14,079 nucleotides of DNA from an uncultured Collinsella sp. (GTDB lineage: Bacteria > Actinomycetota > Coriobacteriia > Coriobacteriales > Coriobacteriaceae): the NCBI GenBank assembly GCA_900548075.1, contig URJD01000030.1:1-14079 (forward strand), written 5' to 3'. The notes beneath the pieces were generated by a model. That model saw nothing but the letters and a program-made list of their open reading frames with translations, had not been told where the DNA came from and did no database searches. This document shows, piece by piece, positions 1 to 6,386 of the stretch. Positions within the stretch are counted from its first letter, which is position 1, and every line of letters starts with the position of its first letter. The translations under genes and the position numbers were made by a program.

Positions 1-325
1 TGGCAACGCCCACAACGGGAAGCAGCGCGTAAATCCACGCATGGTGCTCGCGATAATCGGTGGCGATATTCAGCGAGGCCAAAAACGCCCAAGCGGCAAC
101 GCCCATGGCGAGCGAGACGATGACGACGAGTACGAGCAGCTTGGCACTCGCGAGTAGGTTGCGGACGTTGCGGCGCGTGTCGGCAGCTAAGAGATGCTCG
201 GAGCGGGTGATCTGATGCCTGCCTGCCATGATGACGTCGTTAAGGGAGAAAAAGCCGCCGTCGTCGAGCGGCTGGGAATGATCCTGCGCCTCGTTTGCGC
301 TTTCGGGTTTGTCGGTAAAAGCCAT
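1..325 (-). CDS. ClC-family chloride channel/antiporter, N-terminal part (gene runs off the window start)
   Basis: On the minus strand an ATG at 325-323 opens a frame that stays open for 108 codons to the window edge. It is preceded by an AGAGGA-type ribosome binding site. The first 55 or so residues are hydrophilic (start MAFTDKPESANE). A strongly hydrophobic helix follows at about residues 60-84 (LLVLVVIVSLAMGVAAWAF). Next comes a short loop and HHAWIYALLPVVGVA, which matches the helix A/B pattern of ClC proteins, where a His/Pro-Trp stretch leads into a 'LLP-x-x-G' segment. ClC proteins move chloride across the membrane, as channels or as H+/Cl- antiporters. The selectivity motifs lie outside the window, so the family call rests on the N-terminus alone. 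The gene is divergent from moeA, with about 210 bp between them, and has no evident link to molybdenum or selenium. Confidence 0.6.
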   Translation of the reverse strand, partial: MAFTDKPESANEAQDHSQPLDDGGFFSLNDVIMAGRHQITRSEHLLAADTRRNVRNLLASAKLLVLVVIVSLAMGVAAWAFLASLNIATDYREHHAWIYALLPVVGVA

Positions 326-354
326 ACGTTCCTCTTTTTGGTTGCATCACGAGC

Positions 355-360
355 ATTATA
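355..360 (-). promoter_or_regulatory. Possible -10 box for the minus-strand ClC gene
   Basis: Read on the minus strand, 360 to 355 is a perfect TATAAT, 29 bp upstream of the ClC start codon. No good -35 hexamer is visible at 16-18 bp spacing. A 7-bp direct repeat (AAACGCG at 361-367 and 370-376) occupies the spacer. The call rests on the -10 match only. Confidence 0.4.
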
Positions 361-471
361 AAACGCGGTAAACGCGACGAGCCGATGGGTTGGTTTCCAT
401 TCTGTTTCGCGGCTTGCGGCCGACAGGTGTATTTGCGGGTACAGGCCAAGTCGCGGTTGCGCGTCGGGGAT

Positions 472-477
472 TATACT
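472..477 (+). promoter_or_regulatory. Possible -10 box for moeA-mogA
   Basis: TATACT at 472-477 (5 of 6 to consensus) lies 57 bp before the moeA ATG and is the best -10-like site in the 209-bp gap between the divergent genes. The -35 position has no clear match. The rest of the gap holds nothing else I recognise. Confidence 0.3.
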
Positions 478-534
478 TAGACAAGCATAAAGAATCGGCG
501 CCCCCGTTGTGCGCCGTGGCATTAAGAGGTGCAT

Positions 535-1797
535 ATGACAGAGAAGCTCATTCCGCTGGAGGACGCGCAGTCGATTGTTCTGTCGCACGTTGCTCCGACC
601 GATCTCGTCGAGAGTCCCGTGTGGCAGGCCACCGGTCTTCCCTTGGCCGAGGACGCGGTGGCCGATATCGACATCTCGCCGTTTGCCAACAGCGCTATGG
701 ACGGATATGCCGTGCGCTCGGCGGACTTGGCGCAGACGTCTGGCGAGGCGCCGGTGACGCTCGACGTTATCGGACATGAGGCCGCGGGCCATGTGTTTGA
801 GGGCACAATCGGAGTGGGCGAGACGGTCCGCATCATGACAGGCGCGCCGGTGCCCGAGGGCGCCGATGCCGTAGTGAAATACGAGATCGTCGACGTGCTC
901 GATGGCGACGGCAACGAGGGCTCGCACGTGAGCTTCTCGGCGCCTGCTAAAGTGGGGGAGAACGTTCGCTCTGCTGCCGAGGAGGCCCATGCCGGCGATG
1001 TTGTGATGCACGCCGGCGAGGTCGTGGCTCCGGCGGGCGCGGGTCTGCTGGCAAGTGCCGGATACGCGAGCGTGAAGGTGCACGCTGCCCCACGTGTGGG
1101 CATCATCTCGCTGGGCACGGAACTGGTCGCACCGAGTAAGGTGCCGGCGCGCGGTCAGATTCGCGATTCCAACTCCTCGGCGCTGATGGCCGAGGCGCTC
1201 GATGCCGGCGCCGAGCCCGTGTTCTACGGCATTGCGCCCGATGATGAGCAGGCGATTGCCGATCTGGTGCATCGCGCCGTGCAGGAGTGCGATTTTGTCA
1301 TTACGAGCGGTGGCGCCTCGGCGGGCGACTACGATTTCGTGACGGCGCTCGTCCGGCGCGAGGGCGAGGTGCTGTTTGACCGCATCTCGATGCGTCCCGG
1401 CAAGGCCATCACGTTTGGCTTGCTCGGAGGTAAGCCCTACCTGGGGCTTTCAGGCAATCCGGCCGCGGCGTATGTGGGCTTTGAGATGCTCGCTCGTCCG
1501 GCGATCCGCAAGATGCGCGGCTTTGCCGAGGGTGCGCGTCCCGTGCAGCAGGCGATATTGACGCACTGCGTGAAGAAGCGCCAGGACCGACGCTTCTTCG
1601 ATCGCGCCACGGTTTTGCGTGACCCCGAGACCGGTGAGCTGTTGGTGACCGAGGCCAAGACGCAGAATTCGGCGCTGCTCGGCACGATGCAGCGGGCCAA
1701 CTGCCTGCTGCGTATTGACGAAGGGCCGTGTGAGCTCAAGCCGGGCGACGTCGTGGACGTCGTGCGCGTCGACCTGCCTGAGGGAACGGTGCTATAG
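535..1797 (+). CDS. moeA: Molybdopterin molybdenumtransferase MoeA
   Basis: MoeA inserts molybdate into adenylylated molybdopterin in the last step of molybdenum cofactor synthesis, in the cytoplasm. The 420-residue length fits the family. Recognisable motifs are NSAMDGYAVRSADL (about 52-65), TGAPVPEGADAVVKYE (102-117), PRVGIISLGTEL (186-197), GQIRDSNS (207-214), the MoCF-fold loop ITSGGASAGDYDF (256-268) and RPGKAITFG...LSGNPAAAYVGFE (287-317). The MoCF domain is thus near residues 185-325, with the usual C-terminal beta domain after it. I chose ATG 535 because AAGAGG (524-529) lies 5 nt upstream. A GTG at 529 is in frame but would overlap that site. The mogA start follows the stop after 10 nt, so the two are almost certainly one operon. 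A stand-alone MoeA rather than a plant-type fusion fits the separate mogA. Confidence 0.95.
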   Translation: MTEKLIPLEDAQSIVLSHVAPTDLVESPVWQATGLPLAEDAVADIDISPFANSAMDGYAVRSADLAQTSGEAPVTLDVIGHEAAGHVFEGTIGVGETVRIMTGAPVPEGADAVVKYEIVDVLDGDGNEGSHVSFSAPAKVGENVRSAAEEAHAGDVVMHAGEVVAPAGAGLLASAGYASVKVHAAPRVGIISLGTELVAPSKVPARGQIRDSNSSALMAEALDAGAEPVFYGIAPDDEQAIADLVHRAVQECDFVITSGGASAGDYDFVTALVRREGEVLFDRISMRPGKAITFGLLGGKPYLGLSGNPAAAYVGFEMLARPAIRKMRGFAEGARPVQQAILTHCVKKRQDRRFFDRATVLRDPETGELLVTEAKTQNSALLGTMQRANCLLRIDEGPCELKPGDVVDVVRVDLPEGTVL

Positions 1798-1807
1798 GAG
1801 GAACGCT

Positions 1808-2287
1808 ATGGAGTTGAAAATTTCGATCGTGACGTGCTCGGATACGCGCGATCTTGCGCAGGACGAGGCTGGAGCCGCGCTCGAGGAGCTCATCGAGGCG
1901 CAGGGATGGACGGTTGCCTCACATGTGGTCGTGCGCGACGACGTTAGCGAGATTGGTGATGCCATTGTGGAAGCTGCCGATGCGTGCCACGCCAATGTCG
2001 TGCTCACCTGCGGCGGCACGGGTCTTTCGATGCGCGACGTGACACCCGAGGCGACGCGTGCCGTCTGTGACCGTGATGTGCCGGGTGTCGCCGAGGCAAT
2101 CCGTGCCTACTCGATGACCAAGACGCGCCGCGCCATGCTCTCGCGCGCCGTGTGCATGCAGCGTGGGCATACGCTTGTCATCAACTTTCCGGGATCCACG
2201 AAAGCAGCCCGCGAAAGCTGGGAGGCCGTGAGCGATCAGCTGGAGCATGCGGCCCAAATGACGGCGGGCGGCGGACATACCAACTAA
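1808..2287 (+). CDS. mogA: Molybdopterin adenylyltransferase, MogA/MoaB family
   Basis: Members of this family adenylylate molybdopterin using ATP, preparing it for MoeA. The 159-residue protein shows the MoCF fold: KISIVTCSDTRD at the N-terminus, CGGTGLSMRDVTPEAT at 68-83 (nucleotide and pterin-binding loop) and INFPGSTKAARESWEAV at 125-141. ATG 1808 is preceded by a perfect AGGAGG (1796-1801) with 6 nt spacing. That site overlaps the moeA stop codon, which suggests translational coupling. An upstream in-frame extension to 1715 would lie wholly inside moeA and is rejected. MogA and MoaB cannot be separated safely from sequence alone, but the moeA neighbour supports a role as adenylyltransferase. 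The strong terminator 14 nt after the stop closes this operon. Confidence 0.9.
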   Translation: MELKISIVTCSDTRDLAQDEAGAALEELIEAQGWTVASHVVVRDDVSEIGDAIVEAADACHANVVLTCGGTGLSMRDVTPEATRAVCDRDVPGVAEAIRAYSMTKTRRAMLSRAVCMQRGHTLVINFPGSTKAARESWEAVSDQLEHAAQMTAGGGHTN

Positions 2288-2300
2288 GCGGTTTACCTGC

Positions 2301-2334
2301 GGCGGGGCGACCAGAACGGTTGCTCCGCCTTTTT
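2301..2334 (+). terminator. Intrinsic terminator after mogA
   Basis: A 12-bp stem (2301-2312 GGCGGGGCGACC with 2318-2329 GGTTGCTCCGCC, two G-U pairs) has a 5-nt AGAAC loop and is followed at once by TTTTT (2330-2334) and then GTTTG. This is a classic rho-independent terminator. It separates moeA-mogA from modABC. Confidence 0.9.
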
Positions 2335-2365
2335 GTTTGACGCTGAGGTGAAGCCGATGGGCGTC

Positions 2366-2440
2366 ATATCTGAAGATATATTCTCAGACGAGAATAATTT
2401 CTCACCATCACTATTCTCGAGAAAGTATAATCTAATTATA
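2366..2440 (+). promoter_or_regulatory. Cluster of small dyads upstream of modA (putative operator region)
   Basis: This AT-rich stretch contains four adjacent inverted repeats: ATATC-TGAA-GATAT (2366-2379), TATTCTC-AGAC-GAGAATA (2379-2396), TTCTCGAGAA (2414-2423) and TATAAT-CTA-ATTATA (2426-2440). The heptamer TATTCTC recurs at 2379 and 2412, 33 bp apart (about three helical turns). In other bacteria molybdate importer genes are often repressed by ModE-type regulators binding dyads at the promoter. These dyads do not obviously match the E. coli ModE box, so the identity of the regulator is unknown. The last dyad contains the -10 box, which suggests repression if it is an operator. Confidence 0.5.
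2426..2431 (+). promoter_or_regulatory. -10 box of the modABC promoter
   Basis: A perfect TATAAT at 2426-2431 lies about 60 bp before modA and downstream of the mogA terminator. The -35 region (around 2402-2408, CACCAT-like) is poor. The poor -35, and dyads both upstream of and overlapping the -10, suggest a regulated promoter. The predicted leader is about 54 nt, which is too short for a molybdenum cofactor riboswitch. Confidence 0.5.
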
Positions 2441-2491
2441 GAATAAAGCTCGCGGTGGAGTGCCCGGGCACAAGGTCCGAAAGGGTTGAAT

Positions 2492-3364
2492 ATGTTCGAT
2501 ATGGTTTCTCGCCGCGGTTTTGTCTCGCTTTCTGCTGCCGCTGCCGCCGGCCTTGGCCTTGCCGGCTGCTCGGGCAACAAGACGTCCGAACCGGCCGGAT
2601 CCGATGCCGGTTCTGCTAAGGCATCTTCCAAGAAAGCTGTCGAGCTGCAGGTCTTTGCCGCCAACTCGCTCGAGAAAGCTCTGCCCGAGGTTCAGGAGCT
2701 CTACACCGAGCAGACCGGCACTGCGTTTGCCGACACGCAGTTTAAGGCGTCTGGCGACCTTGTCGAGCAGATGCGCGCCGGTGCCGCCGTCGACGTGCTC
2801 ATCACGGCCTCCAAGGGCACCATGGACGACGCCGAGGCCGCCGAGCTCGTCGACGTCGACACCCGCGAGGATATGTTCGTCAACGACCTCGTGATCATTC
2901 GCGCCGATGGCTCCGACACCAAGGTCGAAGCCATCGCCGACGTCGCGAATCTGGACGGCAAGATCGCCATTGGCGACGCCAAGACCGTTCCCGCTGGCAA
3001 GTATGCCAACCAGGCCCTGGCCTCCGTGGGCCTCTACACCGGCACCGAGGGCGACGATGGCGAGTATGCTCCCGAGATCGCCGACAAGGTGGCCCTGGCC
3101 GATAAGGTCGGCACCGCTGCGTCTTACGTCTCTACGGGCGACTGCGTGGCCGGTTTTGTCTACAGCTCCGATATCTTCCGCTACGACGGCATCGAGGAGG
3201 CCTTCGTGTGCCCCGAGGATTCGCACAAGCCCATCGTGTACCCGGGTGCCGTTGCCGAGAGCTCCGAGCATGCCGACGAGGCCAAGGCGTTCATCGACTT
3301 CTGTCTGACCAACAAGAAGGCTCAGAAGATTTGGGCTAAGTACGGCTTTGAGCTTTCCGCGTAG
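2492..3364 (+). CDS. modA: Molybdate ABC transporter substrate-binding lipoprotein ModA
   Basis: ModA captures molybdate (or tungstate) outside the membrane and hands it to ModB. The 290-residue protein begins with a twin-arginine-like export signal (SRRGFV, residues 6-11), then an Ala-rich hydrophobic run and a lipobox LAGC with Cys26 as the lipidation site. A lipid anchor suits a Gram-positive cell. Family motifs follow: ELQVFAANSLEKALPE, KASGDLVEQMRAGAAVDVLI, IAIGDAKTVPAGKYANQAL, and the C-terminal IVYPGAVAESSEHADEAKAF. I chose ATG 2492, which has AAAGGG 6 nt upstream. TTG 2486 and ATG 2501 are in-frame alternatives. The gene leads the modABC operon. Confidence 0.93.
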   Translation: MFDMVSRRGFVSLSAAAAAGLGLAGCSGNKTSEPAGSDAGSAKASSKKAVELQVFAANSLEKALPEVQELYTEQTGTAFADTQFKASGDLVEQMRAGAAVDVLITASKGTMDDAEAAELVDVDTREDMFVNDLVIIRADGSDTKVEAIADVANLDGKIAIGDAKTVPAGKYANQALASVGLYTGTEGDDGEYAPEIADKVALADKVGTAASYVSTGDCVAGFVYSSDIFRYDGIEEAFVCPEDSHKPIVYPGAVAESSEHADEAKAFIDFCLTNKKAQKIWAKYGFELSA

Positions 3365-3432
3365 TGCGGCTTGGCGCGATAATTCCATCGTTTTGTGTTT
3401 CACTCCGTCTTTGTATCCGCTTGGAGCTTTTC

Positions 3433-4875
3433 GTGCTTAATAGATTCCGCATGCTTGTCACCTGTGCTTTGACCTTCGCGCTTTGCTGGGTGCCGGGATT
3501 TGCGTTTGCTGGGGATGCTGAGGACGGGGCCCAGGTTGCTGCGACCGCTCATGGGCTTTCCTATGGGATCGAGGGCTTTGAGCGGCTGGCCAAGGGGACC
3601 GCTCGTGCCATGGAGGGCCAGCCTGAGGGCTACCGGTTTCCCGTTGACGAGGACGTGGACCTTGTAGTGGCGCCTGCTGCCGATCGCGTTGTGGTGTGGA
3701 TATCGTCCAAGGCGGTCGAGAAATATGGATTGGATCCGCAGGATAACGAGTGCGTATCGGGTCTCAAAGCCCTCGTCTGCAAGCTCGACAGCGCAAACTG
3801 CATGGGAGGTGCGCAGCTGGGGGACGTGGATCTTCCTTGGTATGTCACGGCGGAAACAACCTTTGATGCCGGCGGGTATACCTATGGCTTTGACGAGCGC
3901 GGTGCGGATGGGGACCGTTATGTGGTGATCTCATCGGCCTCGGGTGATGCCAAGGGCGGCGCGCGTTGGCTTGATAGCGCTCAAATGGTAGAGGCATCGT
4001 CTGTCGCGTTGCGGGATGAGCAGGGGCCCTTGACCTTTCTGGCCTCCTTTTTGGGCGACATCGACTATCGCCCGTTTTGGGTGTCCATTAAAACGAGCGG
4101 CCTTGCCCTGCTGATCTCCTTTGCGCTGGGCCTGTTCGCCGCGTGGAAGACTATGGGTACCTCGAGTCGCATCAAGGGCCTGCTCGACTCGGTCTTTACG
4201 ATTCCCATGGTGCTGCCGCCTACGGTGTGTGGCTTTTTACTGCTTATGCTGTTTGGCCGCTCGACCGGGGTCGGTCGGTGGCTTATCGCGCACGGCGTCT
4301 CGATCGTCTTTACCTGGCCCGCGGCGGTCATTTCGGCCGTCGTGGTGTCGTTTCCGCTGGTCTACCGCACGGCGCTCGGAGCCTTCGAGAGCCTCGACAC
4401 GCAGATGCTCGACGCCGCGCGAACCTTGGGATGGTCCGAGCGCCGCATCTTCACCAAGCTTATGATGCCGCTCGGCTGGCCCTCCATCGCCGCCGGCACG
4501 GTGCTCGCCTTCGCGCGTGCCATGGGCGAGTTTGGCTGCACCCTGTTCTTTGCGGGCAACTACGCCGGCATTACGCAGACCATTCCCATCGCCATCTATT
4601 TTGAGTGGATGGGCGGCAATACGTCGGTGGCGCTCTTTTGGGTCGTTGTCGTAATCATGTTCAGTTTCCTGGTCATTCTGTTCATCAATATGTACACCGC
4701 GCATTCGCAAAAGTATCGCGAGCGGGGCCTTTCCCGCGCGGAGCGCAAGCAGGCCAAGCAGCTGGGCGGCCAGACCGATTCACTCGACCCAGTCGGCGGC
4801 GATGCGCTGCGTATCGATCGCGAGGCGCTGGCCGAGCTCATGCGCGATGACACGGTCGCAAAGGGAGGTCGATAA
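3433..4875 (+). CDS. modB: Molybdate ABC transporter permease ModB with a large extra N-terminal domain
   Basis: The C-terminal part (about residues 212-425) is a standard ModB channel: YRPFWVSIKTSGLALLIS, TIPMVLPPTVCGFLLL, the EAA loop around ESLDTQMLDAARTLG (319-333), then FARAMGEFGCTLFFAGN (360-376) and TQTIPIAIYFEW. Ordinary ModB is about 220-230 residues, but this protein has 480. Residues 7-27 are hydrophobic and signal-like (MLVTCALTFALCWVP). Residues 28 to about 208 form a soluble-looking domain with three clustered cysteines (107, 116, 123), which topology would place outside the cell. A charged tail of about 55 residues ends the protein. I chose GTG 3433 (GGAG at 3423-3426, 6 nt away). 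The frame is open back to GTG 3364, next to the modA stop, but nothing resembling a binding site supports that start. The TAA lies 3 nt before modC. Confidence 0.88.
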   Translation: MLNRFRMLVTCALTFALCWVPGFAFAGDAEDGAQVAATAHGLSYGIEGFERLAKGTARAMEGQPEGYRFPVDEDVDLVVAPAADRVVVWISSKAVEKYGLDPQDNECVSGLKALVCKLDSANCMGGAQLGDVDLPWYVTAETTFDAGGYTYGFDERGADGDRYVVISSASGDAKGGARWLDSAQMVEASSVALRDEQGPLTFLASFLGDIDYRPFWVSIKTSGLALLISFALGLFAAWKTMGTSSRIKGLLDSVFTIPMVLPPTVCGFLLLMLFGRSTGVGRWLIAHGVSIVFTWPAAVISAVVVSFPLVYRTALGAFESLDTQMLDAARTLGWSERRIFTKLMMPLGWPSIAAGTVLAFARAMGEFGCTLFFAGNYAGITQTIPIAIYFEWMGGNTSVALFWVVVVIMFSFLVILFINMYTAHSQKYRERGLSRAERKQAKQLGGQTDSLDPVGGDALRIDREALAELMRDDTVAKGGR

Positions 4876-4878
4876 GCC

Positions 4879-5949
4879 ATGTCGCTTGTTCTGGATATCA
4901 AAAAGCGTTATCCGGGGTTCACCCTCGACATGCAGCTTGGGGCCGGCGAGGAGCGTGTGGCGCTGCTGGGCGCCTCGGGTTGCGGCAAGAGCTGCACACT
5001 GCGCTGCATCGCCGGTGTGGAGACGCCCGACGAGGGCAAGATCGTCGTCAACGGCGTGACCTTTTTTGACTCGGCGGCGGGCATCAACCTGTCGCCCCAG
5101 GAACGAAAATGCGCCCTGTTGTTCCAAAACTATCAGCTGTTTCCCAACATGACGGTGGCCGATAACGTATGCGCCGGTGTTAAGGATGCGGGCGACGCCA
5201 CCGCGCGTAGGCAACTTGCCGAGCGCTACCTGGCTATCTTCGGTCTGGCCGATTTTGCCGACCGCTATCCCGCACGACTCTCGGGCGGGCAGCAGCAACG
5301 CGTGGCGCTTGCTCGCATGGTGGCGGCGCATCCGGGCATTTTTATGTTCGACGAGCCCATGAGCGCGCTCGATTCTTATCTTAAGAGCGCGCTCGAGCAG
5401 AACATGCTCGACCTGTTCGACGTGTGCAACCGCACCGTGCTCTACGTGAGCCACGACATCGACGAAGCGTGCCGCCTGTGCCAGCGCATCTGCGTGATGC
5501 ACGATGGGCATGTTGAGGAGGTCGGCTCCGTCGAGGATGTGGTCCGTCATCCGCAAACGCTGGCGGCGCTGCGCCTGACGGGGTGCAAAAACACGAGCCG
5601 TGCGCGCAAGATCGGGCCCCAAGAAGTTGAGGCGCTCGATTGGGGCATGACCTTTAGCGTGGGTCGCGAGGTTCCCGATAATCTGGCGTACCTGGGCATT
5701 CGCGCAAGCTACTTCCATGTTGACAATCGCGCGGAGCGGGGCCGCAACAGCTATGATTTGCACGTGGCCCGTGTGAGCGATTCGCGCTTTGAGCGGCTGG
5801 TGCTGCTGGACGTGCCGCGCTTCGATGCGCCCACGCGTCTGCAGTGGAAGGTCAACAAGGTGAGTGTGCCTGTCGACGAGCTGCCGCAAGCGGGGGAGAC
5901 CCTGCGCATGCATTTCGACGCGAGTAGGATTCATCTCGTTTGTCGATAG
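4879..5949 (+). CDS. modC: Molybdate ABC transporter ATP-binding protein ModC
   Basis: This is the ATPase that powers molybdate import, a cytoplasmic partner of ModB. All ABC motifs are visible in the 356 residues: Walker A GASGCGKS (31-38), Q-loop Gln83 in FQNYQLFPN, signature LSGGQ (134-138), Walker B IFMFDEP (154-160), D-loop SALD, and the switch His192 in YVSHDIDEA. The region after about residue 235 is where ModC proteins carry a Mop/TOBE molybdate-sensing domain. Here that region is diverged and I can only say it has the right size. The ribosome binding site GGGAGG (4863-4868) sits inside the end of modB, with 10 nt to the ATG, so the two genes are co-translated. Specificity for molybdate comes from the modA and moeA context. 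Confidence 0.92.
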   Translation: MSLVLDIKKRYPGFTLDMQLGAGEERVALLGASGCGKSCTLRCIAGVETPDEGKIVVNGVTFFDSAAGINLSPQERKCALLFQNYQLFPNMTVADNVCAGVKDAGDATARRQLAERYLAIFGLADFADRYPARLSGGQQQRVALARMVAAHPGIFMFDEPMSALDSYLKSALEQNMLDLFDVCNRTVLYVSHDIDEACRLCQRICVMHDGHVEEVGSVEDVVRHPQTLAALRLTGCKNTSRARKIGPQEVEALDWGMTFSVGREVPDNLAYLGIRASYFHVDNRAERGRNSYDLHVARVSDSRFERLVLLDVPRFDAPTRLQWKVNKVSVPVDELPQAGETLRMHFDASRIHLVCR

Positions 5950-6091
5950 CGCCGGGTAATGCCGTCGTGGATATAAGCCTCAGCGGCTTTGTCTTGCCGC
6001 TCACCGAATGAGGAATGACAAACTCTTATCAATTAAGATAATTATTTATTAAACGACGGCACACGACGCTGTCGTACGCATGTCGGCGGTG
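5950..6091 (+). other. Intergenic stretch after modC with a hairpin and an AT-rich dyad
   Basis: No gene is visible here. A hairpin AGCGGC (5982-5987) / GCCGCT (5996-6001) with an 8-nt loop has possible outer pairing of CCTC (5978-5981) to GAGG (6010-6013). It has no T-run, so it is at best a weak or rho-assisted end for modABC. A separate AT-rich dyad, TTATC-AATTAA-GATAA (6026-6041), lies in a very A/T-rich patch and could be an operator or an upstream promoter element. A further small dyad, ACGAC-GCT-GTCGT, follows at about 6063-6075. Confidence 0.4.
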
Positions 6092-6120
6092 TTCGCATAG
6101 TCGATGACCGTTGATATAGT
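6092..6120 (+). promoter_or_regulatory. Extended -10 promoter for the dehydratase-selenium gene cluster
   Basis: TTCGCA (6092-6097, 4 of 6 to the -35 consensus) is separated by exactly 17 bp from TATAGT (6115-6120, 5 of 6 to the -10). The -10 is preceded by TGA, giving the extended TGn-TATAGT form. Transcription would start near 6127. An inverted repeat AGTTGA-CC-TCAACT (6118-6131) overlaps the -10 and the start point and could be an operator. Confidence 0.5.
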
Positions 6121-6150
6121 TGACCTCAACTTGTAAAGGAGGGTGCGCAC

Positions 6151-6219
6151 ATGCCGCAGACGACATACATTCGCCGCGTTGCCGCGCGCGCCCTGTATAT
6201 GGCTCGGAGCCGCATATGA
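6151..6219 (+). CDS. Short leader reading frame 1 (22 codons, Arg-rich)
   Basis: ATG 6151 follows a near-ideal ribosome binding site, AAAGGAGGG (6135-6143), with 7 nt spacing, the strongest in this part of the window. The 22-residue product starts MPQTTYIRRVAARALYMARS and ends in Arg-Ile, so 5 of its 22 residues are Arg. The stop TGA (6217-6219) overlaps the ATG of the next short frame (6216-6218) as ATGA. I recognise no family. Such a strong start on a tiny frame at the head of an operon suggests a leader peptide or a ribosome-entry device. It might instead be chance within a structured leader RNA. Confidence 0.45.
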   Translation: MPQTTYIRRVAARALYMARSRI

Positions 6220-6242
6220 GCAGGTATGTTCACGGCTCCGGG
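6203..6242 (+). promoter_or_regulatory. Leader hairpin that would cover the start of leader frame 2
   Basis: CTCGGAGCCG (6203-6212) pairs with CGGCTCCGGG (6233-6242) in a 10-bp stem with one T-G pair and a 20-nt loop. The 5' arm contains GGAG (6206-6209), the likely ribosome binding site of leader frame 2. The loop contains that frame's ATG and the stop of frame 1. A ribosome finishing frame 1 would open the stem. Confidence 0.5.
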
Positions 6243-6386
6243 AGAGACGACGCACAACTAAATAATCAGCTGCAAAGCGGGTTCCCCAAAATTCCGGGTT
6301 TAAGCGCGGCTGGGTTTTCGCCACCCACCGTGCAGCAATACCGTAGCTATTCATTTTTGGTTCGAGAGGGGAACCGTCATGGCTGA
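6216..6386 (+). CDS. Short leader reading frame 2 (56 codons), overlapping the dehydratase gene
   Basis: ATG 6216 overlaps the stop of leader frame 1 and has GGAG 6 nt upstream. The 56-residue product (start MSRYVHGSGRDDAQLNNQLQ, end EGNRHG) has no recognised domain, no membrane segment and no cysteines. Its TGA (6384-6386) lies inside the dehydratase start region, so the two frames overlap by 8 nt (6379-6386). ATGA and 8-nt overlaps in series are typical of translational coupling. The likely role, if any, is to carry ribosomes through a hairpin that masks the next ribosome binding site rather than to make a working protein. No protein-level support can be seen. Confidence 0.4.
   Translation: MSRYVHGSGRDDAQLNNQLQSGFPKIPGLSAAGFSPPTVQQYRSYSFLVREGNRHG
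6280..6375 (+). promoter_or_regulatory. Long-range pairing that would mask the dehydratase ribosome binding site
   Basis: GGTTCCCC (6280-6287) is perfectly complementary to GGGGAACC (6368-6375). The 3' arm overlaps the AGAGGGG ribosome binding site of the gene starting at 6379. A competing local hairpin, GGTTC (6359-6363) with GAACC (6371-6375), would instead display GAGAGGG in its loop. The two folds exclude each other. Inside the large loop a separate strong hairpin forms at 6304-6333. Confidence 0.5.
6304..6333 (+). promoter_or_regulatory. Strong hairpin inside the leader
   Basis: GCGCGG (6304-6309), a bulged C and TGGGT (6311-6315) pair with ACCCA (6323-6327) and CCGTGC (6328-6333) around a TTTCGCC loop. 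This gives 11 bp with one bulge and one G-T pair. No T-run follows directly, so it does not look like a terminator. It may organise the leader so that the 6280 and 6368 arms meet. Confidence 0.5.

Noticed and set aside
361..376. Direct repeat AAACGCG-GT-AAACGCG near the ClC promoter
   Set aside because: Only two 7-bp copies with no dyad symmetry. Too little to call an operator.
187..1272. A 361-codon minus-strand frame across the ClC/moeA intergenic region and moeA
   Set aside because: It runs through the moeA coding region and overlaps the true ClC start in a different frame. The translation shows no recognisable domain.
2460..2471. A perfect 12-bp palindrome GTGCCCGGGCAC before modA
   Set aside because: It is GC-only apart from its ends, has no spacer and is isolated from the AT-rich dyads. 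In high-GC DNA this may be chance, and it lies 8 nt before the ribosome binding site without overlapping it.
2438..2491. Possible molybdenum cofactor riboswitch in the modA leader
   Set aside because: The predicted leader is about 54 nt, much shorter than that RNA class, and I see none of its multi-stem layout.
4780..5934. A 384-codon minus-strand frame opposite modC
   Set aside because: It mirrors modC, which has every ABC ATPase motif. The antisense product matches nothing.
6151..6261. The TGA at 6217-6219 of leader frame 1 read as selenocysteine
   Set aside because: Reading through would add only 13 more residues before a TAA, with no known selenoprotein motif. The ATGA overlap with the next frame explains the TGA better.
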